The position numbers were made by a program, and so were the translations under genes. A stretch of 64,000 nucleotides of DNA from Emiliania huxleyi CCMP1516 (lineage: Eukaryota; Haptophyta; Isochrysidales; Noelaerhabdaceae): contig NW_005201412.1 in NCBI RefSeq assembly GCF_000372725.1, positions 263,643-327,642 of the forward strand, given 5' to 3'. Below are positions 1 through 12,941 of this stretch, piece after piece (the stretch's first letter is position 1; the number at the start of each line of letters is the position of its first letter). The notes under the pieces were generated by a model that was not told the DNA's origin, searched no databases, and saw only the letters and a list, made by a program, of their open reading frames with translations.

Positions 1-1315
1 GCACCGATGGTGTGCTGTTTGCGTGTGCGTTATGGGGGTGTCATTGACCAGCATGAAGATGAGGAAGAGCACAACGTAGAGCGAATTCTCCAGCACGCCC
101 GAGGCGGAGCCAAGAAAATTGACGATCAGGTCGGACACGTCGAGCTGTTTCGCCATTTCCTTTTCCAGGTCTGCAAAGTGGCTCATCTTTTCCTGCGGAG
201 GCGTGATGGACGAATCATGGGCATTCTTGACGTTGAAGCTGACTTTGGGGCCTCGTACCTCGGCTGAGGCTGCAGTGGTCGCGTTCAGCATGCCTAGCGA
301 TATCTGCGCCGCAGTGATTGCATCGAACAAGTTCTCGATCAACTCCTACGGGCTCGCTTTCGACGTGTCACGAAACGCCTCCCGCTGGGAGGCGGGATCA
401 CTGATCACATCGTCTGTCGGGCCGCTCGCCTCGATGCGCGCATTGTAGACGCCAGCCTTGCTCGCAAAGGCAGAGAGCGAGTTGGCGACAATGAGCGAAA
501 GCATTGTCATCGCGACGACGACGGTCACAAGCGCGAAAAACACCGCCCATTGCCGCGGCAGCCGGAAGCAGCGGCGCTGATGTCGCTGACACAGCGGGTG
601 CTGGCAGGAGAGAAAGTCGATGAGTGGAGTCAAAAGGTACCTTAAGGCGAGGGTCGGGGTGAGATGAGGTGACTGTGAGGATGAAGGGTCTGAGGGTGAG
701 AGGCTGCTCGAGGCAAGATCGGGATGGCGTATTCGTCACGGTGGTGTGTATGGCTGTGCATATGCTGAACTGGTCACTTGAGAGCGACGGCCAGGAAGAA
801 GAGGACGAGAACGTGGCTGAGGGAGTACAGCGCAAAGTAGACCACGGCGATGGCGCAGACGGTCTGGCAGAGGGTGCGGATCCGCTCATCGATGGTCTGC
901 TCGACCACTGAGAGCGGTGCGCGAGGAAGCAAGGCAGGCGGCTGGCTGGGTGCCCAGGACTTGTGCGCGTATTGGACCTGCGGATGGAGGCTCAAGGATG
1001 AAAGCTTCGGTTTGCCCAACTGCGCGGTGTTGTGGCTGTGTCACGTCACCTCTGCATCCAGCCTCTCCAGCTTCATACGCAGCGAGCTTATCTCCGTCGC
1101 CTGGGAAAGACGAGGCGTTGCATACCGTGGGTGGCATGAAGGGCAAGAATCAGGTACTAGGCAGGCGCTGTTGAGGGAGAGATGAGGCACGAGAGCGATA
1201 CTGTGGCGCTCACCTGCTCAATGATCCTCTGCTCCAGCACGCGCTCCTTGGCCTTGGCCCACCAGTTGGTGCTGATCTCGCCTGACTCTGGATCCGCCAT
1301 ACTCATCGTACTCAT
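1..1315 (-). CDS. AI-2E (PerM/UPF0118)-type transporter, partial at window edge
   Basis: Traced exons, minus strand: 1315-1214, 1100-1050, 977-778, 640-430 and 345 to the edge; phases join cleanly. The last visible intron (429-346) is GC-AG, the others GT-AG. The start is the first ATG of a run of three (MSTMSMADPESG). After a soluble N-terminus (NWWAKAKERVLEQR, then a short coiled coil) come hydrophobic pairs: VVYFALYSLSHVLVLFFLA running into YLLTPLIDFLS, then WAVFFALVTVVVAMTMLSL, then LGSASGVLENSLYVVLFLF. The hydrophobic pair followed by a TPLxDFLS turn, a second helix pair and an amphipathic ELIENLFDA linker is the AI-2E family pattern (multi-pass exporters or ion antiporters). The substrate cannot be told. 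The C-terminal half lies outside the window. Family call is inference from pattern. Confidence 0.7.
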
Positions 1316-1697
1316 CGTATGTCGCTGCACCCTGCCCGCGGCGCCGCGAGGGGGACTGTCGCAGAGTGGCCCGCGCTCGATGTTACTTTATTAGGGGTCG
1401 GTATTAGTGATTACGCTTCGTCAGCAAAACTCTGGTTTAGTCGGTGTGTATGTGTATCCTGGATCACTACTTCACTTTCTCTCAGGGTATCATCACTTCG
1501 CGTCCTCCCAGCGTCCTCTTCCTTCCCTCCCGCCCGCCACGCCCACCAGCGCATGTCTTAATGGTGGGCTTGCGATCTCCTGCGCGACGCGCGTTGTATG
1601 GGTGTCTGAGCACGCGCGCAGCGCGCGAAGAGTCCACGATATTTTAGTGCACGTGGATGCTCTTCACAGCCTTGTTATTGAGAAGAAAATACCTCCT
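1316..1697. other. Intergenic, divergent promoters
   Basis: Region between two divergently oriented genes. I see no clear TATA box, RNA gene or repeat; the presumed start sites of both neighbours lie here. Confidence 0.4.
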
Positions 1698-3914
1698 ATG
1701 GCGCTGTTCACACATGCCGACATCGCCTCCGTAGAGAACAGGCTCGGACACTGGAGTAGGTATCGGGGCTCACACGCGCCAGTAGCGTTCGTGCCTATGA
1801 ACCGAAATGGCACAGCGCAAGTCTCCTTCGTCCGGATCGGTGCTCCCACGCACTCGTTCAGCGTCTCTCCACTGCGGTCGCCAAGCCAGTCAAGCCACAG
1901 GAAGTCCGACATTGCATTGGCGGAGGAGGGGCTGCACCCGACCAAGCTGCGACAGACGGCCCCACTGCGAGTGATTGCATTCACGCAGCTGCGCCGCCTC
2001 GGCCATCTCCCTCGCTCCTCCGAATGCAGCGCCACCATCCCTGGCAAGGGACGATGCGGGGCCAACCACGCCCACCTAACCATTGAGGTGGAGAGGGACT
2101 GGCCGCTTGCGGCCAAGCCCATTGTGATGGTCTCTCACGTGTGGACGGATGGCTCCGCGGGCAGGCCGGACAACAGCGCCAATCGCAAGTTCGCCATCGT
2201 CTGCGACGGAATCTCAACCCTGTGCCGCAAGCACCATCTCAATGAGGGGGCGGTGCACGTCTTCATCGACTGGTTCTCGGTCGACCAGGAGGTGGAGGGG
2301 ACGGCAATGTTTCGCGAGTATATGGCCTCATTGCCCGCCTTTGTCGCGCAGATGTCGTACGTCCTCGTGCCACTCGACTCGCGCCTCCTTCTCGACGATA
2401 AGTTCAGGCTCGATGAGGACGGTAACCCTACACCGATGAACTGGGCGATGTACAACGTGCGAGGCTGGTGCCGCGTCGAAATGCTCATCGGACGCGCGCT
2501 CGCCGCACTCGGCTCGGGGGTGCGTGTCTACCGCTTCGACGCCACCTGGCCGGTGGGTCGCCTTATCGAGGTGCCGCCCTACTCGCACGGAGCGCCGCAC
2601 TCGGAAAGCCGCGCAGAGTCGACCGTAGGACGTGTCACGTGCGATGGACTTCGACTGTAGGCTCCGATGCGATCATGCCCACCGCGCCCGACGCCTTTTA
2701 CACGTGCTGTCAGAGGGACCACTGGAAGGACGGGCCGATCGCGTGCGACCTCGACGCTGTGCGCCCCGTCGAGCGGATGATGAAGCAGCTTGTCATGTCG
2801 GACCGTCGGTTTCGGCACCAGCGCCTCTTTGACGCGCTGCCGCCGCCGCCGAGCTGGCGTGGGCTGCCGGCGGTGCCGCTCGCGTCCTTCCTCGCCTTTG
2901 GCCGGCTGCCGACGTTCACCGACCTGCTCACGCGCTTCTACTCGGACACAGAGTTGCGCGAGAAGAGCGTCTTTTACATATCGCACCGCAACTGGAACCT
3001 TCACGCGTGGTTCGAGGAGCACCTGGAGGGGCGCACCTCCATGGTGGACGCCCCGCCGCTGCGGAGGAACCAGAGCGTCGCGCAACTATTCGAGACGCCG
3101 CTCCTTATGCTCAAGTACCGCTGGATCTGCACCGTGCTCCTGCGGCTCGTCGATACGGAGCGTCTCAAGCCCGAGGCTGCGCCTTCCCCGCACCCCGACC
3201 GGCCAGGCCGCGCGCCACCACTCTCTTCACACGGCGGACTGTGAGCAGGCTTGCCTCCTGTACATGGACTGGTTTGCGCTGCCAGACCCGCTCACGTGGA
3301 AGCAGTGGGTGCACTCTCCCGTCGAAGCCGCCGCGCTCAGGCGCGAGGCGGAGCTCATCGTCGCCAAGCTAGTGCGCTCGACCTATGTGGTCGTATTCAG
3401 CACCGATGCGAACGGCACCTCTGAGGGCGGCTGGCGGCGCGGCTGGATCCGCTTCGAGCGCTTCGTGCCTAGCGTGCTCGCCAGCGGCGGCGTCTACACA
3501 GCGCTGTACGAGACGACTCTCTCCAACCTCTACTCCCTCGCCGACATGCAGCTGCAACCGCTGCAAATGCAGCCCCTTGACATATGCTGCACGCGCGACC
3601 GCTACGTGACGAGCGCGGCCCTGGAGGCGGCGCTTGAGGCGGCGCACGCGGCCGTCGAGGCGGACGACCTCTGCCCCTGGACGGGCGAGTTCGAGGTCGA
3701 CTTTGAGCGGAGGGTGGTGTCCGAGGCGTGCCGGCTGCTGCTGCACGGCGTCGCGAACCTGCCGCCCGTGGCGGACCTGAACCACGAGCTGGTGGAGCAC
3801 GCCTGGCCGCCGTCAGAGGAGCCCGAGCCGCGGTGCCAGGCGTGCGCCCCCTTGGAGTGCGCCCCCTTCCCGCCGCTGAGCGAGTCCTTTGTGTGCAGCA
3901 GCAGCGACTTGTGA
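1698..3914 (+). CDS. Large soluble protein with two DW...RGW modules (HET/TIR-like, function unknown)
   Basis: Exons 1698-2631, 2661-3175 and 3249-3914 give about 704 residues. Intron 2 (73 nt) is GC-AG; the first break would be an intron of only 29 nt, so a real micro-intron, a sequence error or a frameshift are all possible. The N-terminal half has PIVMVSHVWTDG, then VHVFIDWFSVDQ, YVLVPLDSR and YNVRGWCRVEMLIGRAL. The C-terminal half repeats the theme: CLLYMDWFALPD, YVVVFSTD, RRGWIRFERFV. This order (SHxW, then acidic-W 'IDW', then hydrophobic strand, then RGWCRxE) recalls the TIR/HET-like alpha/beta families common in algae; whether it has a nucleotidase-type or signalling role is not known. 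Start chosen at the ATG of MALFTHADIAS because upstream frame looks non-coding. Confidence 0.6.
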
Positions 3915-5080
3915 CGCTGGGAGCGAGGTGGAGTGAGTGCATGCATGTGAAATTCTTTCGGTGTCGAGCCTGCGGGCTGCTTTGTTAATAGTTAGAGGCT
4001 GCGCAGGCCTCCCCCGGTATTTTATTGGTCGATACGAGTAGAGCCGCATTATATGAAAACCCCAGAACGGGTCGGACACCGTCCCACCGTCGCCTCGCTA
4101 CAGACGTCACGCCCCCGCGCGCGGGGTGGCGCGAGAGCGGAGAGGAGGCAGGAGCTGCTGCCGGGGCGCGTCCCGCGCGTGTGTCTGGGCGGCGAGGGGA
4201 CCAGGGGTGCCCCCCCCCCCCCCCCCGCGCGCTGAGCGCTGTCAGCGGTGGGCCACCTCTCGGCTCACGCCGCTGACCCAAGCACCCAACTGCATGCGTG
4301 GCGGCGCCGGCGGCGCAGTCAGAGTACAGAGAAGGCGAGAGTGTGCACAGGCTGTGCGCACCGCGGCCGGGACGGTGCGGAGAGGCTCGCCAAGGCCCAA
4401 GCACCGCTCAGCGGCGAGGGGGAGGGCGGTGGCGGCGGCGGCGAGGCGCGAGGCGGTGGCAGCGGTGGTGCGGACGGCGGGATTGACAGGGGAGGCGGCG
4501 GCCACGAGGGAGCGGCGGCGAGAGGGGGGCAGCGGCGAGGCGCGCCGGCGAGCGACAGCGAGGCGCCCGCGCCATCAGAGGGACGCCGCCGCGAGATGGA
4601 GGGCGGCGGTGACGGAGGCGAGGGTCGAGGCGGCGGCGGCGGCGGCGGCGGCGAGAACGGCGGCACCGAGTTTGTCTCGGTGAGCGGACCGGCGGCGGGA
4701 GGAGGAGCAGCGGCGGCGCTCTCGCTGTTGAGCGTGCTGTTTTGAGCCTGGGATCCCATGTCACTGCGACCGGCGTGCCCGGGAACGGAGATCGCGCGCG
4801 CGCCGCATTCACGACGCGCGCGCGATCTTCGCGGAGTCGGGTCCCCAGAGGGCAGCGGTCTTTTTGGCCGACGTCCAGCGGCGCGCAAGGAAGCAGGCGC
4901 AGCGCCGGCGGTGTCGCGCTGCATGGGCCAGCAGGGTGCAGTGGCGAGGGGCGGCGGGCTCGGACGTCCACCGAGTCGCTCCGCGCGCCAGGCGGAGCGC
5001 GCGCGCGGGCCAGGAAGCTCTCAGCAGGCTGAAGAGGACATCTGCGCTTATTGCGGGGCGGGACTCCACTTTGTATTCGG
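3915..5080. other. Intergenic, G/C-biased low-complexity DNA
   Basis: No supported gene. Open frames on both strands translate to Ala/Arg/Gly or Pro runs with no family likeness and are best explained by base composition. A C-run lies near 4210-4226 and GGC-repeat tracts fill 4420-4700. Confidence 0.5.
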
Positions 5081-5093
5081 CACACGCCTCCCT

Positions 5094-5108
5094 ACCGGTA
5101 TAAATACC
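5094..5108 (+). promoter_or_regulatory. TATA-box-like element inside a palindrome
   Basis: TATAAATA sits within the near-palindrome ACCGGTATAAATACCGG about 55 nt before the first ATG of the downstream coiled-coil gene, a sensible distance for a TATA box with a short leader. TATA-like signals are rare in this GC-rich window, which supports the reading. Confidence 0.5.
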
Positions 5109-5155
5109 GGGGGAGGTATTCTTTTAATCATCTGAACGCTCACGAGAGAGATTAC

Positions 5156-8100
5156 ATGTACATGTACATGTTGCACATCTCGTGTGCGCTGGCGCTGGCG
5201 CCATTTTACCCGCCATCGACTCTCAGCCCGTCGCCGCACCCGCTGCGCCACGCAGCTCCAGCGCTCGCTAATTGGTGGTCCAAGGATCCTGATCCAAATT
5301 GGACGCGACAGTGGGAACGGGCTAAGGAGGACGCTGCCCTGCGAACGCCAGAGGAGAAGGCTGCAGTCATGGAGAACGCACAGAAAGTGGAGGCGGCAGT
5401 GACATCCACCGTTGATACCCTCTTTGCGGTGGGCGCGTTGTTCAAGGAGGCGCAGGAGGAGAGGGCGATCGAGGAGAGGCGGCGTGCCGGGCAACGGGCA
5501 AAGGCGGCGGCGGCGTTGAAGGAGGAGAGGGCAAAGGCGGCGGCCGCGCGCGCAGCGGAGGCGGAGGCGGAGGCGGAGGCGGCCGAGCAGAAGCGGTTGG
5601 CGGAGGAGCGAGCCGCGGCCGCCGCCAAAGCGGCGCTGGCAGCGGCAGAGGCTGAGGAAGAGGCAGAGAGGGCGGCGGCAGCAGCGATGGCCGTCAAGGC
5701 TGATACCGAAGCAGCCGCGGCCGAAGCAGCGGCGGCAAAGGCGGAGCTGGAGGCAGCAGCACGGTGGGAGGCCGAGGCGGCCGCAGCGGTTGAGGCGGCA
5801 GCGACGGCAGCGGCCGAGGTGGCCGAGGCGGCCGAGGCGGCCGAGGCGGCCAAGGCGGCCGAGGCGGCCGAGGCAGCCAAGGCGGCCGAGGCGGCCGAGG
5901 CGGCCGAGGTAGGGGCGGAGAGGGCGGCAAAGGCGGAGGAGGCGCAGCTGGCAGCCAGGGCCAAGGTGGAGAAGGAGAGGGGCGTGGCCAAGGCACGGGC
6001 GGTCAAGCCGGAGAAGGCAGTCTCTCCGCCAGCCGCCCCTCCGCCGCCGGCAAGTGGCAAAGTGCCGGCGCCGCAGGCGGACGTGCGCGAGAATGCGCAG
6101 CAGATCGAGGCGGCGGTGACGGGGGCGGTGGACGTCATCTGGGCGGTTGGGGCGCTGTTCAAGGAGAAGCAGGAGGAGAGGGCGGCGGAGGAGAAGCGGC
6201 GTGCCGAGGAGCGGGCAGTAGCGAGGGCAAAGGCGGCGGAGGAGAGGGCAAAGGAGGCGGAGGAGGAGGCGGCGGCGGAGGCAGCGGCCGCAGCGGTACG
6301 CGAGGCGGAGGAGGCGGCTGCGAAGGCGGCGGCGGAGGCGGAGGCGGAGGAGAGGCAGATCAGAGTCCTGTACCGCGAGGTGCAGCTCACTAGCCAAGAG
6401 TAGCCCACTCCTGCACCTTCTCGCACCACGGCCCTTGCCGTGGCGACGCCGACGCCCCGCCTCTTCCCGCTGCAGGTGATCCGCCTCGACAGCGCGGCGC
6501 AGGCGGCCCGCATCCGAAAGGCGCAGCGCCCCGCCGACCCACCCACGACGCTTCGCCCTCCTCACCCCCTCCCGCGCCTCCGAGCCGTCAGGCCGTCGCC
6601 AACAGAGCGGCGCTCGCGACTCTGGCCAAGAAGGAGGCGGAGCGGGCGGTCGCCGCGGCTGAGGAGAAGAAGAAGGCGGCGGCGGCCGAGGCGGAGCGGA
6701 AGGAGGCGGAGGCGGCGCAGGCGGCGAGGCGGAAGGAAGCCGAGGCGGCGGAGGTGGCGAGGCGGAAGGAGGGGGAGGCGAAGGCGGCGGAGGCCCGCGA
6801 GCAGAAGCTCGCCCGCTTCACGACTCCGGCCGAGAAGGCGGCGACGGAGAAGGCGGCGAAGGGTGCCGAGGAGGCGCGGGAGGAGGCGCAGCTGGCAGCC
6901 AGGGCCAAGGTGGAGGAGGAGAGGGGCGTGGCCAAGGCACGGGCGGTCAAGCCGGAGAAGGCAGTCTCTCCGCCAGCCGCCCCTCCGCCGCCGGCAAGTG
7001 GCAAAGTGCCGGCGCCGCAGGCGGACGTGCGCGAGAATGCGCAGCAGATCGAGGCGGCGGTGACGGGGGCGGTGGACGTCATCTGGGCGGTTGGGGCGCT
7101 GTTCAAGGAGAAGCAGGAGGAGAGGGCGGCGGAGGAGAAGCGGCGTGCCGAGGAGCGGGCAGTAGCGAGGGCAAAGGCGGCGGAGGAGAGGGCAAAGGAG
7201 GCGGAGGAGGAGGCGGCGGCGGAGGCAGCGGCCGCAGCGGTACGCGAGGCGGAGGAGGCGGCTGCGAAGGCGGCGGCGGAGGCGGAGGCGGAGGAGAGGC
7301 AGATCAGAGTCCTGTACCGCGAGGTGCAGCTCACTAGCCAAGAGTAGCCCACTCCTGCACCTTCTCGCACCACGGCCCTTGCCGTGGCGACGCCGACGCC
7401 CCGCCTCTTCCCGCTGCAGGTGATCCGCCTCGACAGCGCGGCGCAGGCGGCCCGCATCCGAAAGGCGCAGCGCCTCGCCCGACCAGCCCGACCTCGCCAC
7501 ATCCAGCCCCTCACGCGGCCTCTCCTCAACCTCAGGCGGTGTCCAACCGGGCGGCGCTCGCGACTCTGGCGAAGGAGGCGGCGGCGCGGGCGGCGGCGGA
7601 GGCGGAGCAGAAGAAGGCGGCGGCCGCTGCGGAGGCGGAGAGAAAGGAGGCGGAGGCGAGGCGCAAGGAGGCGGAGGAGGCGGCGGAGGCGAAGCGCAAG
7701 GAGGCCGACGCCGAGGCGGAGATTAGGCGAGCTGCAGAGGAGACAGCGGCGAGGGTGGCAGCGGAGGCGGAGGCAAAGAGGGCGGCTGAGGCGGCGGCAG
7801 CAGAGGCGGCGGCGGAGGCGAGGGCGAAAGCGGCAGTCGCGGCCGCCGAGAAGGCGGTCGAGGAGGCCAGGGTGGCGGCGGAGGCAGAGGCGAAGGCAGC
7901 AGCCGAGGCGGCGGCGGTGGCGGCGGCGGAGCGGGTGGTCGAGGAGGAGAGGGCGGCTCGGGTCAAGCAGGAGGCCGGACTGCGGCGATGCGGGAGACGG
8001 CCCTCCCCAGCTCCCAACGCGTGCACTCTCGCTTCTAGGACGCCGATGCCCTCACGGCGGGCATCTCCGGTGTGCTTGATGCCTTCCTCGCCGTGGGAGC

Positions 8101-9384
8101 TCTCGCACAGGCCCGAGCCGAGCCCCCCCCCCCCCCCCCCGACACGACCCGATCAACTCTCTCCCTCACGCTCGACCTGCCCCTCCTCTGCCTTCCACCC
8201 CGCTGCCCTCACCCGTCGCACACAGGAGCGGGCGGCGGCGGCTGCTAACGAGCAGCAGCTGGCAGAGGCGGCGAGGGCAGAGGCGGCGGAGGAGAAGAAG
8301 GCGACGGCGGCATCACGCGACGAAGCGGAGGGTGCGAAGGAGAAGAGGGCGAAGGCGGCGGTGGAGCTGGAGAGGGCAACGGCCAAGGCCAAGGCGGAGG
8401 AGGAGGCGGCGAGGGCGAAGAAGGAGGAAGATGCGGCCTTAGCAGCGGCGAAGGCGGACGAGGCTGCGGCTGCGGCGGCCCGCGAGGCAGCGGCGACGGC
8501 GGCAGAGGAGGAGTACAAGGCTTTGGCGGAGGCGCGGGCGGCGGAGGAGCGGCGAGCGGCGGAGGCGGCTGCGGAGCGGGAGCCGGGCGAGGGGAGCGCG
8601 GGGCGGGAGGCGGAGGCGAGGGCGGAGGTGGGGGCGGCGGATGAGAGCGCGGCTGTGGCGGCACTCGCGACGAAGGGTACGGAGGGCGACGACGACGGCA
8701 TCAAGTACGTCGTGGCGGCGGCCGCCGCCGCAGCGGTGGCTTACCTCTCCACTCCTGGCGTCGAGCCGCCAGGCGCGCTGATGGCGGGCGCGGGCCAGAG
8801 CGGGCTGAGGGAGGCGGCGGCGGCGGTGCGGGCGGAGATGCGGGGGGCGCTGTCTTCCGCGGGCAGTGCGAGCCGGGCTGCGAGGCTGGAGACGAGCCGG
8901 TCGGTGGCGGAGGCGGCGGCCCGTGCGGCGGCCGCAGGCAAGGAGGCGAGCAAGACGGCCGCGGAGACGGCGGCTGCGGTTGCACAGGGGACGGGCCAGG
9001 CGGCGGCCGAGGCGAAGCGGTCGGCCGCAGAGGCGAGCAAGGAGACGGGGCGGGCGGCGGCGGCGGCGGCGGCCAAGGCGGCAGCGGAGACGAGCGCCGC
9101 GGCCGAGGGCGCCGGCAAGGCGGCGGTTTCTGCGAGCAAGGTGCCTCGCGTTGCGCGGGCTTGCGCTAGAGTTCGAGCGCACGCGTATGGCGCTGCTTGC
9201 CTGCGCTCTCCCATAGGCGGCGGCCGCCGCGAGCGAGGGGGCGAGCAAGAGGGCGGCCAAGGCGGCGAGGGCGGCGGCGGAGGGGACGCGCGAGGCCGCA
9301 GCCGACGCCGGGCGCGCGGGCGGCAAGAAGGCGGTCGAGGCCAAGCGAGAGGCGGTTCTCGAGCGCCGCTTCGGGCGGCTCTAG
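5156..9384 (+). CDS. Giant Ala/Glu/Lys-rich coiled-coil protein with repeated exon module
   Basis: Eight exons, all joined in phase 0: 5156-6379, 6476-6520, 6592-7323, 7420-7464, 7536-7973, 8039-8110, 8226-9140, 9217-9384; about 1,212 residues. Four of seven introns are GC-AG. The N-terminus has three in-frame ATGs (5156, 5162, 5168), a hydrophobic stretch (MLHISCALALAPFYPP) and a Ser/Pro/His segment that could be a secretory or plastid-type leader. The body is TolA/LEA-like charged coiled coil. A motif of the type ENAQxIEAAVTxxVDxxxAVGALFKE recurs before each coil (exons 1 and 3), with a diverged form DADALTAGISGVLDAFLAVGAL in exon 6. Exon 7 holds a probable membrane helix (YVVAAAAAAAVAYLSTPG) followed by an Ala/Ser/Lys apolipoprotein-like segment. 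It ends ...LERRFGRL. Function unknown; a structural, envelope-tethered filament is only a guess. A TATA-like box lies upstream. Confidence 0.65.
5935..6530 (+). repeat. Tandem exon-block duplication, copy 1
   Basis: Matches 6879-7474 at a constant offset of 944 bases with only a few base differences. It covers the end of exon 1, the intron, exon 2 and the start of the next intron of the coiled-coil gene. Confidence 0.9.
6879..7474 (+). repeat. Tandem exon-block duplication, copy 2
   Basis: Second copy of the 596-bp block at 5935-6530. Because it carries its own splice signals, the duplication added exons 3-4 to the gene while keeping phase 0. Confidence 0.9.
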
Positions 9385-9665
9385 TGCACGGCGGCGCGAG
9401 GCGGAGCGGAGGAGTGCACCCAGAGAGGAGGCGCGACGGCGAGCGGAGCACGAGCGTTAGCGTGTGGCCGGGCCCGCATTGGTCAAGAGAGCGACCTCTC
9501 CGCTCTCGCGGCGACACGCGAGAAAACACAAAAAGGCGCGAAGCCAGATAGTGCAGAGAGCGCGCACTTACGGCTTTACATATGTGCATGTGGTTTCGCG
9601 AGAGTGTCGCACGTTTTTTTTCAACGACCATGCACATGTACATGTATCTCGTAACTAACACAGCA
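9385..9665. other. Short region between convergent genes
   Basis: Holds the 3' ends of the coiled-coil gene and of the left adenosylhomocysteinase gene. At about 9627-9646 there is a CATG-rich palindromic run (CATGCACATGTACATG). No gene seen. Confidence 0.4.
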
Positions 9666-11411
<1,746 letters not shown>

Positions 11412-11626
11412 GTGAGATGGCAGAGATCTCAGTCCTCCGCAACAGCGTGCGCGCGGTGCTTTGCGTGAGTCGCGCGGGTGTGTGCTGTGGGTACTCGACG
11501 TGGACCTGAGTTAGATTTTCGTGGAAGCTGAACGAGCTGTGCACGCATCTGGCGACCGAGAGGTCTCGAGGTGGATATCCTTTGGTCGCATTGGGTAGCG
11601 AGGATTGGTGTAACCCGAGGGAGGGT

Positions 11627-11896
11627 CCCAACTTGTGACTCGTGATTTTGGGTGAGTTTGTTTTGTTAGGTTGGGTTGTTTGGGTGAGGTTGTTCGATGC
11701 CGGCGAGCGCATGGCGCACGCCTTGGACGGGCGAAGCCAAACAAAAACACCGATGGTGGCCGTCCGCTGGCGTGAGCGGCGGCGGTCGAGACTCACCTTC
11801 GCGCCGACGCCCTGACCTCACTCGGAACAACCTCACCCAAGCACAATCCAACCTAACACGGAAGAAACTCACAAAAAGCACGATTCTCAAGTTGGG
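11627..11896. mobile_element. MITE-like element with ~70-bp terminal inverted repeats
   Basis: Left end 11627-11695 begins CCCAACTTGTGACTCGTG; right end 11825-11896 is its imperfect reverse complement, ending CACGATTCTCAAGTTGGG. Total 270 bp with no coding capacity, which is the form of a miniature inverted-repeat transposable element. The flanks (GGT and TAG) do not show a clear target-site duplication. Arm mismatches and small indels suggest it is not brand new. Confidence 0.75.
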
Positions 11897-12050
11897 TAGC
11901 ACAGGTCATGAGTGAGGCCACGCCAGCTGCCTCGGGTGCTCCGTCCGTGTGGTCGGCCTGGTCCCTGGTGCCTGGACCTTGCCGCAAGCCTCGAGCAGCG
12001 GAGAAGCGTTGTCCTTGAAGTCCAGACATGCTTCGCCGCCGTGGCGCAGC

Positions 12051-12099
12051 GCCGCAGTGCGAGCGAGCACTGCAGTGCAGTGCTCGCTTGCAGTGCGGC
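12051..12099. repeat. Near-perfect 49-bp palindrome
   Basis: Arms GCCGCAGTGC and AGCGAGCACTG read back as CAGTGCTCGCT and GCAGTGCGGC around a CAGTGCAG centre. A second small hairpin (GCACGGCGC ... GCGCCGTGC) follows at 12121-12142. Function unknown. Confidence 0.7.
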
Positions 12100-12288
12100 A
12101 AATCACATACGGTGTACTAGCACGGCGCATCCTGCGCCGTGCCCCACGAATGTCGATACTCCAGTATCACACCCTCAGTGCCACAATCGTGTGTCACGTG
12201 TGTGGACGTCCCTTAGTCGGCGCGCTACAGTCAGCCAGCCATCCTCCGGCTCTGAGCCTCCGCGCTCAAACGTGGTACAACCGGTGAG

Positions 12289-12732
12289 GTGCAAACCGCC
12301 CACCAGGCCATGGCGGACAAACCCGCCACGCCCCAGCGCGATGACATGGCCGCCGTCGCACTCGACACCGTCCTTACTGCAGTCCTCGTGCTCATGGACT
12401 TCGTGGCATACGCCGGCGCCGCCGCTATGCTCTGGATCAACCGTGAATTTCTGATGCCGTTCACGGCACCAACTCACCATCCCAATCGCCACCGCCATCT
12501 TTGTCGTCACCATCAATTTTGTCCGCATTTGCTCATCCCCGCCCGCTTTCTCACAGCCTACGCATGCAAAGGGTACACTGCCGCTTGCGCTCTCGCGGCG
12601 GCGTGCGTGGCTCGCGTCAAGACTTGGGTCGCCTTCGGATCTGAGTCGCACCAACGCTCCGTCAAAAGCTCCGTCTGTGATGTCCACATGGCACCCCGGG
12701 GAGAAGCTTCCCACGAGGGGGCGAGCTTTTGA
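12289..12732 (+). CDS. Hypothetical open frame with one hydrophobic segment
   Basis: The stretch MADKPATPQRDDMAAVALDT then VLTAVLVLMDFVAYAGAAAM looks like a short membrane anchor; the downstream part reads better in another frame (PIATAIFVVTINFVRIC), so the locus may be a broken or spliced remnant. No family recognised. Weak evidence. Confidence 0.2.
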   Translation: MQTAHQAMADKPATPQRDDMAAVALDTVLTAVLVLMDFVAYAGAAAMLWINREFLMPFTAPTHHPNRHRHLCRHHQFCPHLLIPARFLTAYACKGYTAACALAAACVARVKTWVAFGSESHQRSVKSSVCDVHMAPRGEASHEGASF

Positions 12733-12941
12733 CGAGCCGTTTTGCCGGCTCAATCGAGATGAGTTTGAACGACAACTCGCTTGAGACAGCCCCGGGAGCG
12801 CTACTGAGCGCGATTGCGGAGGCAGCCGGTGTCGACCAGGTTGCTTGAGACTTGAGAGTCCTTGTGAGAGAGAGAGATTTTTAAAGACCAACAAGAAATC
12901 ACGACTCTCACAGTGATTTGGGCTCGGCAGCTTGTTAGCCC

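Noticed and set aside
4126-4924. Open frames of 165-201 residues on both strands
   Set aside because: Translate to Arg/Ala/Gly/Pro low complexity with no conserved motif; explained by base composition.
5048-9300. Long Ala/Ser- or Leu/Arg-rich open frames antisense to the coiled-coil gene
   Set aside because: Shadows of the GCG/GAG codon repeats; no family likeness or start context.
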